DNA of 64,000 nucleotides from JAVBJV01 sp031546815 (GTDB lineage: Bacteria; Pseudomonadota; Alphaproteobacteria; Acetobacterales; Acetobacteraceae), in contig JAVBJV010000027.1 of the NCBI GenBank assembly GCA_031546815.1, positions 101,915 to 165,914 of the forward strand. Direction: 5' to 3'. Each line of letters opens with the position of its first letter. The stretch's first letter is position 1. This document shows positions 22,809-32,900 of the stretch, piece by piece. Below the pieces are notes generated by a model. That model was not told the origin of the DNA and made no database searches. It worked only from the letters and a program-made list of their open reading frames with translations. A program made the translations under genes and the position numbers.

Positions 22809-24416
22809 TCACATCCGGAACAGGCCGAAGCGGGTTTGCGGGATCGGCGCGTTGAAACTGGCGGAAAGACCCAGCGCCAGCACACGCCGCGTATCGGCAG
22901 GATCGATCACGCCGTCGTCCCACAGACGGGCGCTGGAGTAATAGGGATGGCCTTGAACTTCGTACTGCTCGCGGATCGGCGCCTTGAACGCTTCTTCGTC
23001 CTCGGCCGACCACGATCCGCCGCGTGACTCGATCCCGTCGCGCCGCACGGTGGCCAGCACCGATGCCGCCTGTTCGCCGCCCATCACGCCGATGCGCGCA
23101 TTCGGCCACATCCACAAAAACCGCGGCGAGTAAGACCGCCCGCACATTCCGTAATTGCCCGCGCCAAAACTGCCGCCAATGATGACAGTGAATTTCGGCA
23201 CGGCTGCGGTGGCAACCGCGGTGACCATCTTCGCGCCGTCCTTGGCAATGCCGCCGGCCTCGTACCGCTTGCCCACCATGAAGCCGGTGATGTTCTGCAG
23301 AAACACCAGCGGTATGCCGCGTTGCGCGCACAACTCGATAAAGTGTGCCCCCTTCTGCGCGCTCTCGGAAAACAGGATGCCGTTATTGGCGACGATCCCC
23401 ACCGGATAGCCCCAGATATGCGCAAAGCCGCAGACCAGAGTCGGCCCATACAGCCGCTTGAATTCGTCGAACTCGCTGCCATCCACGATACGCGCGATGA
23501 TCTCGCGCACGTCATACGGTGTGCGCCTATCAACCGGAACGACGGAATAGATTTCCTCGGGCGCGTGGCGCGGCGGCACGGGTTCGCGCAGCTCGACCGG
23601 GGGGCGCTTTACGGTGTTGAGACTCGCCACCGCATGACGCGCGATGCCCAGAGCGTGCGCATCGTTCTCGGCATAGTGATCGGTCACGCCGGATGTGCGG
23701 CTGTGCACATCGGCCCCGCCCAGATCCTCGGCGCTGACCACTTCGCCCGTCGCGGCTTTCACCAGCGGCGGACCGGCCAGAAAGATGGTGCCCTGATTGC
23801 GCACGATGATGGATTCGTCGCACATCGCCGGCACATACGCGCCACCCGCCGTGCACGACCCCATAACCACCGCGATCTGCGCGATGCCCTGCGACGACAT
23901 CTGCGCCTGGTTGTAGAAGATGCGGCCAAAATGGTCGCGGCCGGGAAACACCTCGTCCTGGTTCGGCAAGTTGGCGCCACCGCTATCCACCAGATACACG
24001 CAGGGCAGATTGTTCTGCTGTGCGATCTCCTGCGCGCGCAGATGCTTCTGCACCGTCATCGGGAAATACGTGCCGCCTTTCACCGTCGCGTCGTTGGCGA
24101 CAATCATGCATTCGCGGCCCGAGATGCGACCAATGCCGGTAACGATCCCGGCCGAGGGCACCTCGCCCCCATACAGACCGTGTGCAGCAAGCTGGCCCAC
24201 TTCAAGAAAGGGCGATGCCGGGTCGATCAGCGCGCGGATACGGTCGCGCGGCAGCAGTTTTCCGCGCGACAGGTGCCTCTCGCGCGCCACTTCCCCGCCG
24301 CCAAGACGCACATGATCGGCCGTCTCGCGCAGGTCCGTCACCAGCTCGCGCATGGCCTCCGCATTGGCGACAGCTTCGGGGGAGCGCAGATCCAGCGCTG
24401 ATTCGATGATCGGCAT
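22809..24416 (-). CDS. liuB: methylcrotonyl-CoA carboxylase, carboxyltransferase beta subunit
   Basis: 535 residues, normal for MCC beta. The N-terminal carboxyltransferase half has [18 protein letters not shown] near residue 58 and [23 protein letters not shown] near 150. The C-terminal half has the strongly conserved [27 protein letters not shown] near 365-390 and [22 protein letters not shown]. It transfers CO2 from biotin to 3-methylcrotonyl-CoA to give 3-methylglutaconyl-CoA (leucine/isovalerate catabolism). It lies 12 bp after the dehydrogenase gene in the operon. Confidence 0.95.
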   Translation of the reverse strand: MPIIESALDLRSPEAVANAEAMRELVTDLRETADHVRLGGGEVARERHLSRGKLLPRDRIRALIDPASPFLEVGQLAAHGLYGGEVPSAGIVTGIGRISGRECMIVANDATVKGGTYFPMTVQKHLRAQEIAQQNNLPCVYLVDSGGANLPNQDEVFPGRDHFGRIFYNQAQMSSQGIAQIAVVMGSCTAGGAYVPAMCDESIIVRNQGTIFLAGPPLVKAATGEVVSAEDLGGADVHSRTSGVTDHYAENDAHALGIARHAVASLNTVKRPPVELREPVPPRHAPEEIYSVVPVDRRTPYDVREIIARIVDGSEFDEFKRLYGPTLVCGFAHIWGYPVGIVANNGILFSESAQKGAHFIELCAQRGIPLVFLQNITGFMVGKRYEAGGIAKDGAKMVTAVATAAVPKFTVIIGGSFGAGNYGMCGRSYSPRFLWMWPNARIGVMGGEQAASVLATVRRDGIESRGGSWSAEDEEAFKAPIREQYEVQGHPYYSSARLWDDGVIDPADTRRVLALGLSASFNAPIPQTRFGLFRM

Positions 24417-24428
24417 TCGTCTCTCTCC

Positions 24429-25598
24429 TCAGGCGGCTGCGTTGAACAGTTCACGGCCGATCAGCATGCGACGGATCTCGCTAGTACCCGCGCCAATCTC
24501 GTAGAGCTTGGCATCGCGCAGCAGACGGCCGGTCGGATAGTCGTTGATGTAACCGTTGCCCCCCAGCGCCTGAATCGCTTCCAGCGCCATCCAGGTGGCT
24601 TTCTCGGCCGCGAACAGGATGGCTCCGGCCGCGTCCTGGCGTGTCGTCAGCCCACGGTCGCAGGCGCGTGCCACGGCGTAGACATAAGCGCGGGTGGCGT
24701 TCATCGCCGTGTACATGTTGGCAATCTTCGCCTGCATCAGCTGGAACTCGCCGATCGCCTGCCCGAACTGCTTGCGGTCGCGCACATAGGGCAGCACCAC
24801 GTCCAGACAGGCCTGCATGATGCCAAGCGGCCCGGCAGCCAGCACCGCACGTTCGTAATCAAGCCCGCTCATCAGCACATTCACGCCACGGCCGACCTGC
24901 CCCAGCACGTTTTCCTCGGGTACTTCGCAATCCTGGAACACCAATTCACAAGTGTTCGACCCGCGCATGCCCAGCTTGTCGAGCTTGGGCGAGGTCGAGA
25001 AACCCTTGAACCCGCGTTCGACCAGAAACGTGGTGATGCCGCGCGAACCGGCCGCCGGATCGGTCTTGGCGTAGACCACCAGTACGCCTGCATCGGGGCC
25101 GTTGGTGATCCACATCTTGTTGCCGTTCAGCACGTACCGGTCACCGCGTTTTTCGGCGTGCAGCTTCATGCTCACCACGTCCGACCCGGCCCCCGGTTCG
25201 GACATCGCCAGCGCCCCCACCGTCTCGCCAGAGATCAGCTTCGGCAGATAGCGGCGCTTCTGTTCTTCCGAGCCGTTACGATGGATCTGGTTCACGCAGA
25301 GATTGGAATGCGCGCCATAAGACAGCCCGATCGAGGCGGATGCGCGGCTGATTTCCTCCACCGCGATCACGTGTTCCAGATAGCCCATGCCCGCGCCGCC
25401 GTACTCTTCGCTCACGGTGATGCCCAGCACGCCCAGATCGCCAAATTTGCGCCACAGATCGGCGGGGAATTCGTTGGTGGTATCGGTCTCGGCGGCGCGC
25501 GGTGCGATCTCGGCGGCGGCGAAGCGCGCAATCTCGGTGCGCAGGGCATCGGCGGTCTCGCCAAGGCCGAAATCGAGGGTCTTCAGGCTGCTGGACAT
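24429..25598 (-). CDS. liuA: isovaleryl-CoA dehydrogenase
   Basis: 389 residues from the ATG at 25598, chosen because GGAGG lies nine bases upstream. An FAD acyl-CoA dehydrogenase: [15 protein letters not shown] near residue 55, the flavin loop [15 protein letters not shown] near 130, and the IVD-type helix with the catalytic base in [14 protein letters not shown] near 250 (Glu in the position used by isovaleryl-CoA dehydrogenases). The C-terminal [30 protein letters not shown] is present. It oxidises isovaleryl-CoA to 3-methylcrotonyl-CoA, feeding the next two genes. First gene of the operon, under the divergent TetR gene. Confidence 0.95.
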   Translation of the reverse strand: MSSSLKTLDFGLGETADALRTEIARFAAAEIAPRAAETDTTNEFPADLWRKFGDLGVLGITVSEEYGGAGMGYLEHVIAVEEISRASASIGLSYGAHSNLCVNQIHRNGSEEQKRRYLPKLISGETVGALAMSEPGAGSDVVSMKLHAEKRGDRYVLNGNKMWITNGPDAGVLVVYAKTDPAAGSRGITTFLVERGFKGFSTSPKLDKLGMRGSNTCELVFQDCEVPEENVLGQVGRGVNVLMSGLDYERAVLAAGPLGIMQACLDVVLPYVRDRKQFGQAIGEFQLMQAKIANMYTAMNATRAYVYAVARACDRGLTTRQDAAGAILFAAEKATWMALEAIQALGGNGYINDYPTGRLLRDAKLYEIGAGTSEIRRMLIGRELFNAAA

Positions 25599-25639
25599 CG
25601 TGCGTTTCCTCCCCATTAGGCGGGCTCTGCGGCCCTTTC

Positions 25640-25655
25640 ACTAACGGACGTTAGT
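25640..25655. promoter_or_regulatory. candidate TetR operator
   Basis: Perfect inverted repeat ACTAACG-GA-CGTTAGT in the 133-bp region between divergent liuA and the TetR gene. Position and symmetry fit a dimeric TetR-family site that could control both directions. On the plus strand TTGACG (25667-25672) and TAATTT (25689-25694), 16 bases apart, form a plausible promoter for the regulator just beyond it. Confidence 0.65.
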
Positions 25656-25731
25656 TTGTTCGCGTGTTGACGCAAGCAAAATCTTGTCTAATTTCTATTT
25701 TCGCGGCCAGATGCCGTTTTGGAGGGATTTT

Positions 25732-26346
25732 ATGGGCCGCACTGTCGGGTCGAGCGGGCCACGCACGGCTGCGGCCATTCGCCGTGTGGGGCTGCGGCTG
25801 ATCTATCGTCGCGGGTTCGAGGCGATGACCCTGCGCGAGCTGGCGGCCGAGGTGGGGATTCAGGCTGCCTCGCTCTACAACCACATCCGCACGAAGCAGG
25901 ATCTGCTGTTCGACCTGATCCACGAGCACATGGAAGCCCTGCTGGCACAGACCCAGGCAGCGCTGGCCGATGCCCCGGCCGAGCCGGTGGAACGGCTGCG
26001 GGCGTTCATCGCGCATCACATCGTCTATCATCTCGAGAAGAAGCAGGAGGTGTTTGTCGCGAATTTCGAACTGCGCGCACTGGAGCCGCAGCATTACGCG
26101 ACGATCATCGCCATGCGCCGCACGTACGAGGAAAATCTGGTCGCATTGCTCGATGCGGGTGTTGCTGCGGGGGCGTTTGGAATTCGCGACACGCGTATTA
26201 CGGCTTACGCGATCCTTGCCATGCTGACGGGGGCGTGCACGTGGTACAAACCCGAAGGCCGCCTGACCAAGGCCGAGGTGGTGGAACTGCACACCGACAT
26301 GGTGCTGTACGGCTGCGTCCCGCATTCGGGGGAAAAGCGGGGCTGA
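25732..26346 (+). CDS. TetR-family repressor, LiuQ-like by context
   Basis: 204 residues from the ATG at 25732, preceded by a strong GGAGGGA site; in-frame starts at 25684 and 25711 lack one. N-terminal TetR helix-turn-helix: AAAIRRVGLRLIYRRGFEAM then LRELAAEVGIQAASLYNHIRTKQDLL (about residues 12-60), with the C-terminal ligand domain helical. It is divergent from an isovaleryl-CoA operon. Family knowledge: liu genes are controlled by MerR-type LiuR or TetR-type LiuQ, so this is probably the local repressor responding to a branched-chain acyl-CoA. The effector is inferred. Confidence 0.88.
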   Translation: MGRTVGSSGPRTAAAIRRVGLRLIYRRGFEAMTLRELAAEVGIQAASLYNHIRTKQDLLFDLIHEHMEALLAQTQAALADAPAEPVERLRAFIAHHIVYHLEKKQEVFVANFELRALEPQHYATIIAMRRTYEENLVALLDAGVAAGAFGIRDTRITAYAILAMLTGACTWYKPEGRLTKAEVVELHTDMVLYGCVPHSGEKRG

Positions 26347-26383
26347 TTTCCATTCTCGGCCCGCTGCTACTTTAAGAACAGAC

Positions 26384-26587
26384 TGACCTGCCCCCCGGAA
26401 GTTCCCTCAGTCTGATGTAGAGTCTGCCCAACCTGAAGGAGCAGACGCGATGAGGAAAAGCCGTTTCACTGAAGCGCAGAATATCGGGATGATCAAAGAG
26501 CAGGAGGCTGGCTTGCCGACGGCTGAGCTGTGCCGCAAGCATGGGCTGAGTCCTGCGACGTTCTACAAGCTGAAGGCCAAGTATGGC
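26384..26587 (+). mobile_element. IS3-type insertion sequence, left-end remnant
   Basis: The sequence from TGACCTGCCCCCCGGAAG resembles the left terminal repeat of IS3-group elements. The ATG at 26450 starts an OrfA-type helix-turn-helix (MRKSRFTEAQ, IGMIKEQEAG, LCRKHGLSPATFYKLKAKYG). Homology stops abruptly after AKYG near 26587, where a different, out-of-frame coding remnant begins. The rest of OrfA, all of OrfB (DDE catalytic part) and the right end are absent, so the element is dead. Confidence 0.8.
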
Positions 26588-27023
26588 CGAGCGCGGCACG
26601 GCCGGTGCGCGCGAGGACATGCAGGCGATCGTGGCGGTGCGGGACTTTATCCAGCGCAACGGATCGTCACGGTTCGAGGTCTGGCATGATCCCTCCAGCC
26701 AGGAGCAGGACACGCGGGAACGGTTGCAGATCCCACCCATCGAGCATATCCGCACCATCAACCGCGCTGGCTGGAAACGCTGGCAATCTGCTGAGGATGG
26801 GATTGGATACTGGCAATACCATCTAACGGCGGACGGCATGCGTGAGGCACTGCAAGGATTGAACCTGCGCGCGGCGGTAAAGCTGTTGCAGCAGCACGGC
26901 TACCTGCCACCACCCGACAGACAGGGCAAAGCGCCGCACGCCGTCAGTGTGCCGGGGCATGGCAAGATACGGCTGTATCGGGTCGCTGCCAGCATCATGA
27001 TGGCCGAGGACGGTCTGGTCTGA
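26586..27023 (+). pseudogene. C-terminal fragment of a DUF927-type phage/plasmid protein
   Basis: The frame reads ERGTAGAREDMQAIVAVRDF, then NGSSRFEVWHDPS, NRAGWKRWQ, YHLTADGMREALQGLNLRAAV and a C-terminal VPGHGKIRLYRV. This matches my memory of the C-terminal end of DUF927 (phage/plasmid replication-type helicase or primase) proteins. The upstream ATPase part is missing and the IS3 remnant abuts it in another frame. A start at 26583 could be annotated, but I see no ribosome binding site, so I treat it as a decayed fragment. It belongs to the scar next to tRNA-Thr. Confidence 0.6.
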
Positions 27024-27356
27024 CCGCAGACATGGAACACCGGGATTATGGTGTTCCGATGCACGAACACCACAGCATCACGAAAAGTCCTGCGTTCTGA
27101 GCGCCTTGGCGGGACTGGAACACCGGTACACAAGAAACACCACGTTCAGGGTAGGGGGAGCGATTCCTGGCCCCCGTCACACCGGGGACCGTCGCCCCCT
27201 TCAGCGCACATCGCCGCGAAATGAAAAATGTTTTTACCCGGCAGCTCTATCCCAACACCACGCGCAAATGAGTCCGCAGTGAGTCCGCAGTGAGTCCGCG
27301 AAAGAGAAAGCCCCGGTTACTGGGTGAGTAAGATTCTCTGAATGCCTAGAGAAACC
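27024..27356. other. non-coding scar between the DUF927 remnant and tRNA-Thr
   Basis: No gene is supportable. It holds a perfect 8-bp hairpin GGAACACC/GGTGTTCC at 27034-27057 just after the remnant's stop, another GGAACACCGG at about 27115, and an 11-bp tandem repeat at 27269-27300. The content is consistent with the end of an integrated element beside a tRNA. Confidence 0.5.
27269..27300. repeat. three tandem copies of TGAGTCCGCAG
   Basis: TGAGTCCGCAG occurs at 27269-27279 and 27280-27290, then TGAGTCCGCG at 27291-27300. The role is unknown; it lies 57 bp from the tRNA-Thr 3' end, where an attachment site could be. Confidence 0.85.
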
Positions 27357-27431
<75 letters not shown>

Positions 27432-27504
27432 AGCCGTTCGCGGGCGGTAGCCAGCCCGGTCAAGGGCGTGCCTATAGCGTCCCACGCGGTGACAGGCAAC
27501 AGGA

Positions 27505-28416
27505 TTACGCAGTCGGGGACGTTAAAGTTAAACTCGGCACCGGCTTGCGGATCGCCCCCAGCAGAGACCGCACCTCGGTCCGGGCCGTGACATGGCTCAT
27601 CGACATGGGCATGCCCAGCCGCGCATCCTTCAAATCCATCAGGGTCAGGCCCAGCAGGTAAAGCTCGCGGAAGATCACCCGCTCGCCAAAACCACGCACC
27701 GTGCGGAAACCGATTCGCTTGGCCAGCTCCTCGAGCGTGGTGCCAACGTCGCGCTTGTTGCGAGCCTCGGTCGCGCCCAGACGGTTACGCATGATGATCC
27801 AGTCGATCCGGCCCTTGTCCAGCGCAAAGCGGCGTTTGCGCGCCTCCCACACCATCTCGCTGTAGATCGACGGGGTGATCACCGTCCGATCCTCGGGCGC
27901 GACCGTGGCCAGCATCGAGAAATCGACAAAGCTGTCGTTGATCGGGGTGATCAGCGTGTCGGCATAGCCGTGCCCGTGGCGCGACAGGAACGTGTCCGCT
28001 CCCGGGCAATCCAGCACGACGATGTCGCAATCGGCCGACAGGTCCGCAATGGCGGCATCCAGCCGAGCGGCTTCTTCGGCCTCGGCCTCCTTGCGGCTGT
28101 CGACTTCACTGCGGAAGACGGACAGGCAGCGTGGCTGCGGCAGGTCTATGCCCTTGCTCTCGGCGTAGCGTGCCCGGGCGGCCAGGTATTTCGACAGCGT
28201 TCCCTGCCGGGCGTCCAGATCGATCGCGCCAACCCGGTAGCCCTCGCGCAGCAGACCGACGATCACATGCATCGAGGCGGTCGATTTGCCACTGCCGCCT
28301 TTTTCGTTGCCCAATACAATAATGTGAGCGCGGTTGGCTCTGCCGGGGGGGATCTGACCGGTATGTGTCACGTCGGGCTTGCTCTCAGGGTGGATTCGGT
28401 TTGTGCTCTCTCGCAT
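27505..28416 (-). CDS. mipZ: division-plane positioning ATPase MipZ (ParA/MinD superfamily)
   Basis: 303 residues. The deviant Walker A motif KGGSGKST lies at residues 39-46 within VLGNEKGGSGKST. DLDARQGTLSKYLAAR near 66 and VVLDCPGAD near 130 are the Walker A' and Walker B strands. RIDWIIMRNRLGATEARNK near 205 and the C-terminal GFRTVRGFGERVIFRELY are typical of MipZ. In alphaproteobacteria MipZ forms polar gradients with ParB and inhibits FtsZ away from midcell. A ParA-type plasmid protein is the alternative, but no parB lies nearby and the sequence style is MipZ. It is divergent from an M23 peptidase gene. Confidence 0.88.
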   Translation of the reverse strand: MRESTNRIHPESKPDVTHTGQIPPGRANRAHIIVLGNEKGGSGKSTASMHVIVGLLREGYRVGAIDLDARQGTLSKYLAARARYAESKGIDLPQPRCLSVFRSEVDSRKEAEAEEAARLDAAIADLSADCDIVVLDCPGADTFLSRHGHGYADTLITPINDSFVDFSMLATVAPEDRTVITPSIYSEMVWEARKRRFALDKGRIDWIIMRNRLGATEARNKRDVGTTLEELAKRIGFRTVRGFGERVIFRELYLLGLTLMDLKDARLGMPMSMSHVTARTEVRSLLGAIRKPVPSLTLTSPTA

Positions 28417-28512
28417 GCGTCGGGGCGCGCGTCCATCGCTGGATAGGGGACGGAATGCCGTTTTCCGACGCGTATATTACAAGGTATATGCAGTTTGCGG
28501 ATAAATAGCCCC

Positions 28513-28989
28513 ATGCGCTGGTTTTGTATCGGGACCGTCCTGTGTGGGACGGCGATGGGGCAAACACCGCAGATCCCGGAGCTGCTGACACCTGTGACAC
28601 CGGCCTGCATCTCGTCCGGGTTCGGACCACGCCCGGCGATCGGGCTGCGCCGGGCCTCGCACCATAGCGGCATCGACCTGCGCGCCCCAGCCGGAACGCC
28701 GGTGCGCGCGATCGCTGCCGGACGCGTGGTGTTTGTGAGGCGGGTCGCCGGTTACGGGCTGGTGGTGGAGATCGACCACGGCAGTTTTCGCAGCCGCACC
28801 GCGCATCTGGGGCGGGTAACTCCGGCATTGGCAGAGGGCCGACGCATGGTCGCACGCGGCGAACAGATCGGCGTCGCGGGACGCAGCGGCATTACCTATG
28901 GCAGTCATGTTCATCTGGAGATCCGGTTTCCGAATCAAATTGCAGATCCAGAATCCTTTTTTGGAAATCTCGGTAATTGCCCTTCTTAA
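28513..28989 (+). CDS. M23 (LytM) metallopeptidase, short form
   Basis: 158 residues from the ATG at 28513; a TTG at 28495 in frame is the alternative start. A signal peptide (MRWFCIGTVLCGTAMGQ) is followed almost at once by one LytM domain: ISSGFGPRP, HHSGIDLRAPAGTPV with the zinc-binding HxxxD, and YGSHVHLEIRF with the HxH ligand. All zinc ligands are present, so it may be an active peptidoglycan endopeptidase or a divisome activator. It has no coiled coil or LysM domain. A second M23 gene follows 83 bp later. Confidence 0.85.
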   Translation: MRWFCIGTVLCGTAMGQTPQIPELLTPVTPACISSGFGPRPAIGLRRASHHSGIDLRAPAGTPVRAIAAGRVVFVRRVAGYGLVVEIDHGSFRSRTAHLGRVTPALAEGRRMVARGEQIGVAGRSGITYGSHVHLEIRFPNQIADPESFFGNLGNCPS

Positions 28990-29071
28990 CCGTATTGTTT
29001 TGCGATAAATCAATCGGAAGTTAGTGATTTTACAATAATGTTTAACGTATGCAGACCAGAATTGCGGTATC

Positions 29072-29878
29072 ATGAGACGCTTTGTTTTTCTATTATCACT
29101 TACGGCCTCCCTCCCCGTTTCAGCGGCGAGCTCCGATTTGTGTGGCCAAATGGTCATGCCAACTGCCGGAGTTGCTGAGCTTTCATCGGGATTCGGGTTT
29201 CGCTGGGGTGCCCTGCATTCGGGGCTTGATTTCCGTGGCCCGACGGGAACGCCCATTCATTCCGTCGCCGCGGGTGAAATTATTCATGCTGGATCTTACG
29301 GCGCATATGGCAACACGGTTGAAATCCTGCACGAAGGTGGGATCGTAACCCGTTACGCGCATATGTCGCGCATTGCCCCGAATATCACACCGGGCACGAT
29401 GGTAACCGCACAGCAGGAAATCGGTGCCTTGGGGTCTACCGGTCGTTCGACCGGGCCGCATCTGCATCTGGAAGTGCGCATCAACGGACGACCGGTTGAT
29501 CCCGCCCCCTGGCTGGCTTTGTCCTCTGCCGCCTGCAACGTGACGCCGGAAGCCCTGACCGAGGAAGCCCGCACCAACGGGCGGTCGCCCCGCGCAGATT
29601 CCGTGACCACTGCCCGCTTGATGCCACGGGGTCTCCCAGCGGCAGATTCCACCACGCGTCAGTCGCGTCAGCAGCAGGCTTTGGCCACCCAGAACAGTCG
29701 GGTGAATATCGAAGCCGGGGCACTGGATGAACACATCCCAACGGAAACTGAACTATCGGCAGATGTGGCTGCAACACAACGTCGTATGACTGCAGCACGG
29801 TCGGCCGTGCGCCCACCAACCCTGACAGCCGAAAATGCCGCCCCCCCCGCGCGCCGGGGCGCACTGCGGCAGCCCTGA
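29072..29878 (+). CDS. M23 (LytM) metallopeptidase with disordered C-terminal tail
   Basis: 268 residues with a signal peptide (MRRFVFLLSLTASLPVSAAS). LytM domain at about 35-150: LSSGFGFRWGALHSGLDFRG (HxxxD), VTRYAHMSRI, GSTGRSTGPHLHLEVRING (HxH). The zinc site is complete. The remaining roughly 110 residues are polar, Ala/Thr/Arg-rich and probably disordered. It is the second of two adjacent M23 genes, next to mipZ; peptidoglycan remodelling at division is a contextual guess. Confidence 0.88.
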   Translation: MRRFVFLLSLTASLPVSAASSDLCGQMVMPTAGVAELSSGFGFRWGALHSGLDFRGPTGTPIHSVAAGEIIHAGSYGAYGNTVEILHEGGIVTRYAHMSRIAPNITPGTMVTAQQEIGALGSTGRSTGPHLHLEVRINGRPVDPAPWLALSSAACNVTPEALTEEARTNGRSPRADSVTTARLMPRGLPAADSTTRQSRQQQALATQNSRVNIEAGALDEHIPTETELSADVAATQRRMTAARSAVRPPTLTAENAAPPARRGALRQP

Positions 29879-29925
29879 TCTGTGGCTCCACGTCGTAGAT
29901 TGGCTGGCCACAGAAATCCAAAAAC

Positions 29926-29957
29926 AAACAGGGCGCCGGTTTCCCGACGCCCTGTTT
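29926..29957. terminator. bidirectional terminator
   Basis: AAACAGGGCGCCGG pairs with CCGACGCCCTGTTT with one mismatch around a short TTTC-type loop, flanked by A- and T-rich tracts. It separates the convergent M23 gene and large autotransporter. Confidence 0.8.
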
Positions 29958-29981
29958 TCGTTTGTTGATAAGGCACAGCTG

Positions 29982-32900
29982 TTACCAGCTGTATTTCGCC
30001 CCCAGCAGCAGATCCACATCGCGGAAGTCATCGGCCCCCAGACGCAAACCCGCATGGCCCCACATCGTCCAGCGGTCGTTCAGTTCGGCTTCCGCGCCCA
30101 GCTTCACTTCATACGTGTCGCGCGGCATGTTCTGCGCAACCGAATAACCGTTGAACGCAACCGAGTTGTCTTCCATCGCGTGCCACCAGTTGAATTCCAG
30201 GAACGGCTGCACACGTTCGCCCTGCATGGTCAGCGGACGGTTGTAGATACGCGCGCCCAACCGGGTCAGGAAACCACCCGCATCGCCCGGGGTAACCACC
30301 GTGCCGTTGGCTTCACGATGCGCATTGGCCGAATAGTCGGTGTAGATCACCTGCGCCTGCGGCTCGAAGAAATAAGCCCGACGTTCCCCACGCGCCAGTT
30401 CGAACGCATAGCCCGCTTCGATCGACGCCGACAGTGCACGGCTGTCATAGCTTTCGGACGCAAGTTCATCGCCCTTCACCGTGTTATCGTACCAGCCGTG
30501 CTGCACCCAGGTGTCGATATACAGACCGCGCGCATCTGCCGCGCTCTGATACCAGGTGCCATACAGACCAACGCTGTAACCCGTCACATCGCCCTTGGCG
30601 TCGTAGCTGCCATCCAGCGAACGCGATGTTGTGTGCGCTGTTCCTGCACCTGCCATCACGCCCAGCAGCAGACGGCTGTCGCCATCGGTCCAGCGGCCGA
30701 GTTCGAACCCGGCCTGCGCCATACCTGCCATCGTGCGCAGATCGAGCTGCCGTCCCGCGGCAACGCTGTCGGTCAGGTTGCCTGTGACGCGCACCCACGA
30801 CGCCGCGTGGCGGCCTTCGTCGATGTCGCGCTGGCGTTCCAGATAATCCACTTCACCCAGACGGTCGTGCAGCGTGTGGCGGAACATCGCCACGGCCGCC
30901 ATCTGGTTGCCCAGATACGCCCCGACTTCAGGACGGAACTGCGGAACAACCGGCGGCGGCTTCGGGCAGGTGTTGGTTTCTTCGCAACCCGGCGGCAAAG
31001 GCGGAGTCGCCAGTGTGGAACGCAGATACCAGTTGCCGTCCGTGGCACTGTCGCCAACGCCGCCCTGATACAGATGATATTCGAACGCGCCGCCGACGAT
31101 GCGGCCTTCCTGTGCGAATACACCCGTGGCCGAGGCCGCCTTGTCCAGAACCTCGATCAGCAGAATGCCGTTGCTGGTGGTCAGAGCACCAGCGCCGCCG
31201 ACCGCATTCACCTGCAGCTTCGTCGCCGCGGTGCCAAGCCGGGTCGAGTCGACGACCAGAACGTCGGAGACGGAGTTCGCGCCGCCATCGTTCAGCACCG
31301 TGTTCAGACGGATCGCGCCACCGTTCGCGACATACACGCCGCCACCATCGGTGCCGGCTGTATGCCCGCCCGAAATCACCAGCACGTTACCGGGCACAGA
31401 CCCGCCACCGGTCAGGTCCATCAGGCCACTGTTGCTGAACGTCTGCACGCCCAGGATCTGCGCCTGCACCGCGCCGCCCGCCACCGGAGTGTTCGCAGCA
31501 AGGCCGCCGGGCAGATAGGCACCCGTCGCATCGAACGTTGCTGCTGTACCGGCCTGTGCCACCATGTTCAGCACGCCGGTGTTGTTGATCGTGTTGCCGG
31601 AAAGCGACTCAAAATCAGACACTGCAACACGCCACGTATCACGTACGTGATCGCCATCGGTGTCACCGAAGCTGCGCAGATTCCACACGCCAACGTTATC
31701 CAGCGACAATGCCCCGGTCACCACACCATCCGCCGACGGTGCCACGGTCATCACACCCGTGATCGAGCCCGTATTGAGGATCTTAAACGCCGTGTTGACG
31801 CCCCTCATGACGGCAACGTCGCTGAGTGCATCAATCTGGCCGGCATTGCTCAGCATCTGGGTTGCACTGTAGCTCAGAACACCGGCTGCTCCGCCGTGAA
31901 TCTCTGCGCCGGAACTTATTGTCATTGTCGAATTGCCGGTCATGCTCACCATGGTGAGACCATTGCCGTTCAGCGCGCTCACAATGCCGCCGGTTACATT
32001 CAGCGTTGCGGTGCCGTGCACCGAATCCAGCCTGATCCCGTCCGCGGTGCTGGAAGTGACGTTCGCTGCGTTATTGACCTCGACAGCCCCACTCTCCGTG
32101 CCTGCCTCGATCCCGTTGGCAACGGACGTGATGGCGCCGGTGTTATTCACATTCACCTGCCCATCAACTCTGGACAGGGCATAGATCCCGATATTAGTAG
32201 CGCTGAGCACGCCGGTGTTATTCACCGTTACCGGGCCGCCCCTTCCCCATGCGACGATGGCATGCGCGTAATCCCCCACCACCGTGATGGAAGCAGCGTT
32301 ATTGACTGTGGTAGTACCGGTACTGTTATTTTGTATGGCAATACCAGCCCCGCCGTAGCCCATCCCCGTCGTCAGGATCGTCGCCGCAGCACTGTTGGTC
32401 ACCTGGATATCGCCAGCACCGCTGGTTATCCTCATGCCATTGCCTGCCGAAGTAATAGATCCCGTATTGTTCACATCCACCCTGCCGTTACCGTCAGCCG
32501 AGGCGTCAATTCCCGCAAAGCCTGAATTCAGCTTGCCGCTGTTGGTAATCTGTATCAGGCCATTAGACCCATCCGATGCGATGCCTGTTCCAGTAGTCGT
32601 AATATCAGCGGTATTAATCACCGTTGTCGTGCCGACACCGTATGCGCGCGTCAAGATACCGTCACTCGATACGATGGTGCCCGTGTTTTCCACACGGACA
32701 TTGGCATTATCAAGATTAGTGGCCGTCATATTATTCCAGGCAATAATCCCGAAATCATGGACGTTCAGTTTGCCACTATTGATGATGGTCATCGTGCCGG
32801 CGGTTCCGCTCGCGGATATTGCGGTTCCGTATGCCGCTGTGATGGCTGCGGAATTATTGATAAACGTGGAGCCGCTGCCTTCCACCGTCGTTAAGATGCC

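Noticed and set aside
20783..22855. 690-residue plus-strand ORF opposite the carboxylase alpha gene
   Set aside because: Opposite strand has complete biotin carboxylase and biotinyl motifs; this ORF is a codon-bias shadow rich in His, Arg and Gln.
28477..29256. 259-residue minus-strand ORF over both M23 genes
   Set aside because: The plus strand has two signal peptides and complete zinc sites; this frame has no recognisable feature.
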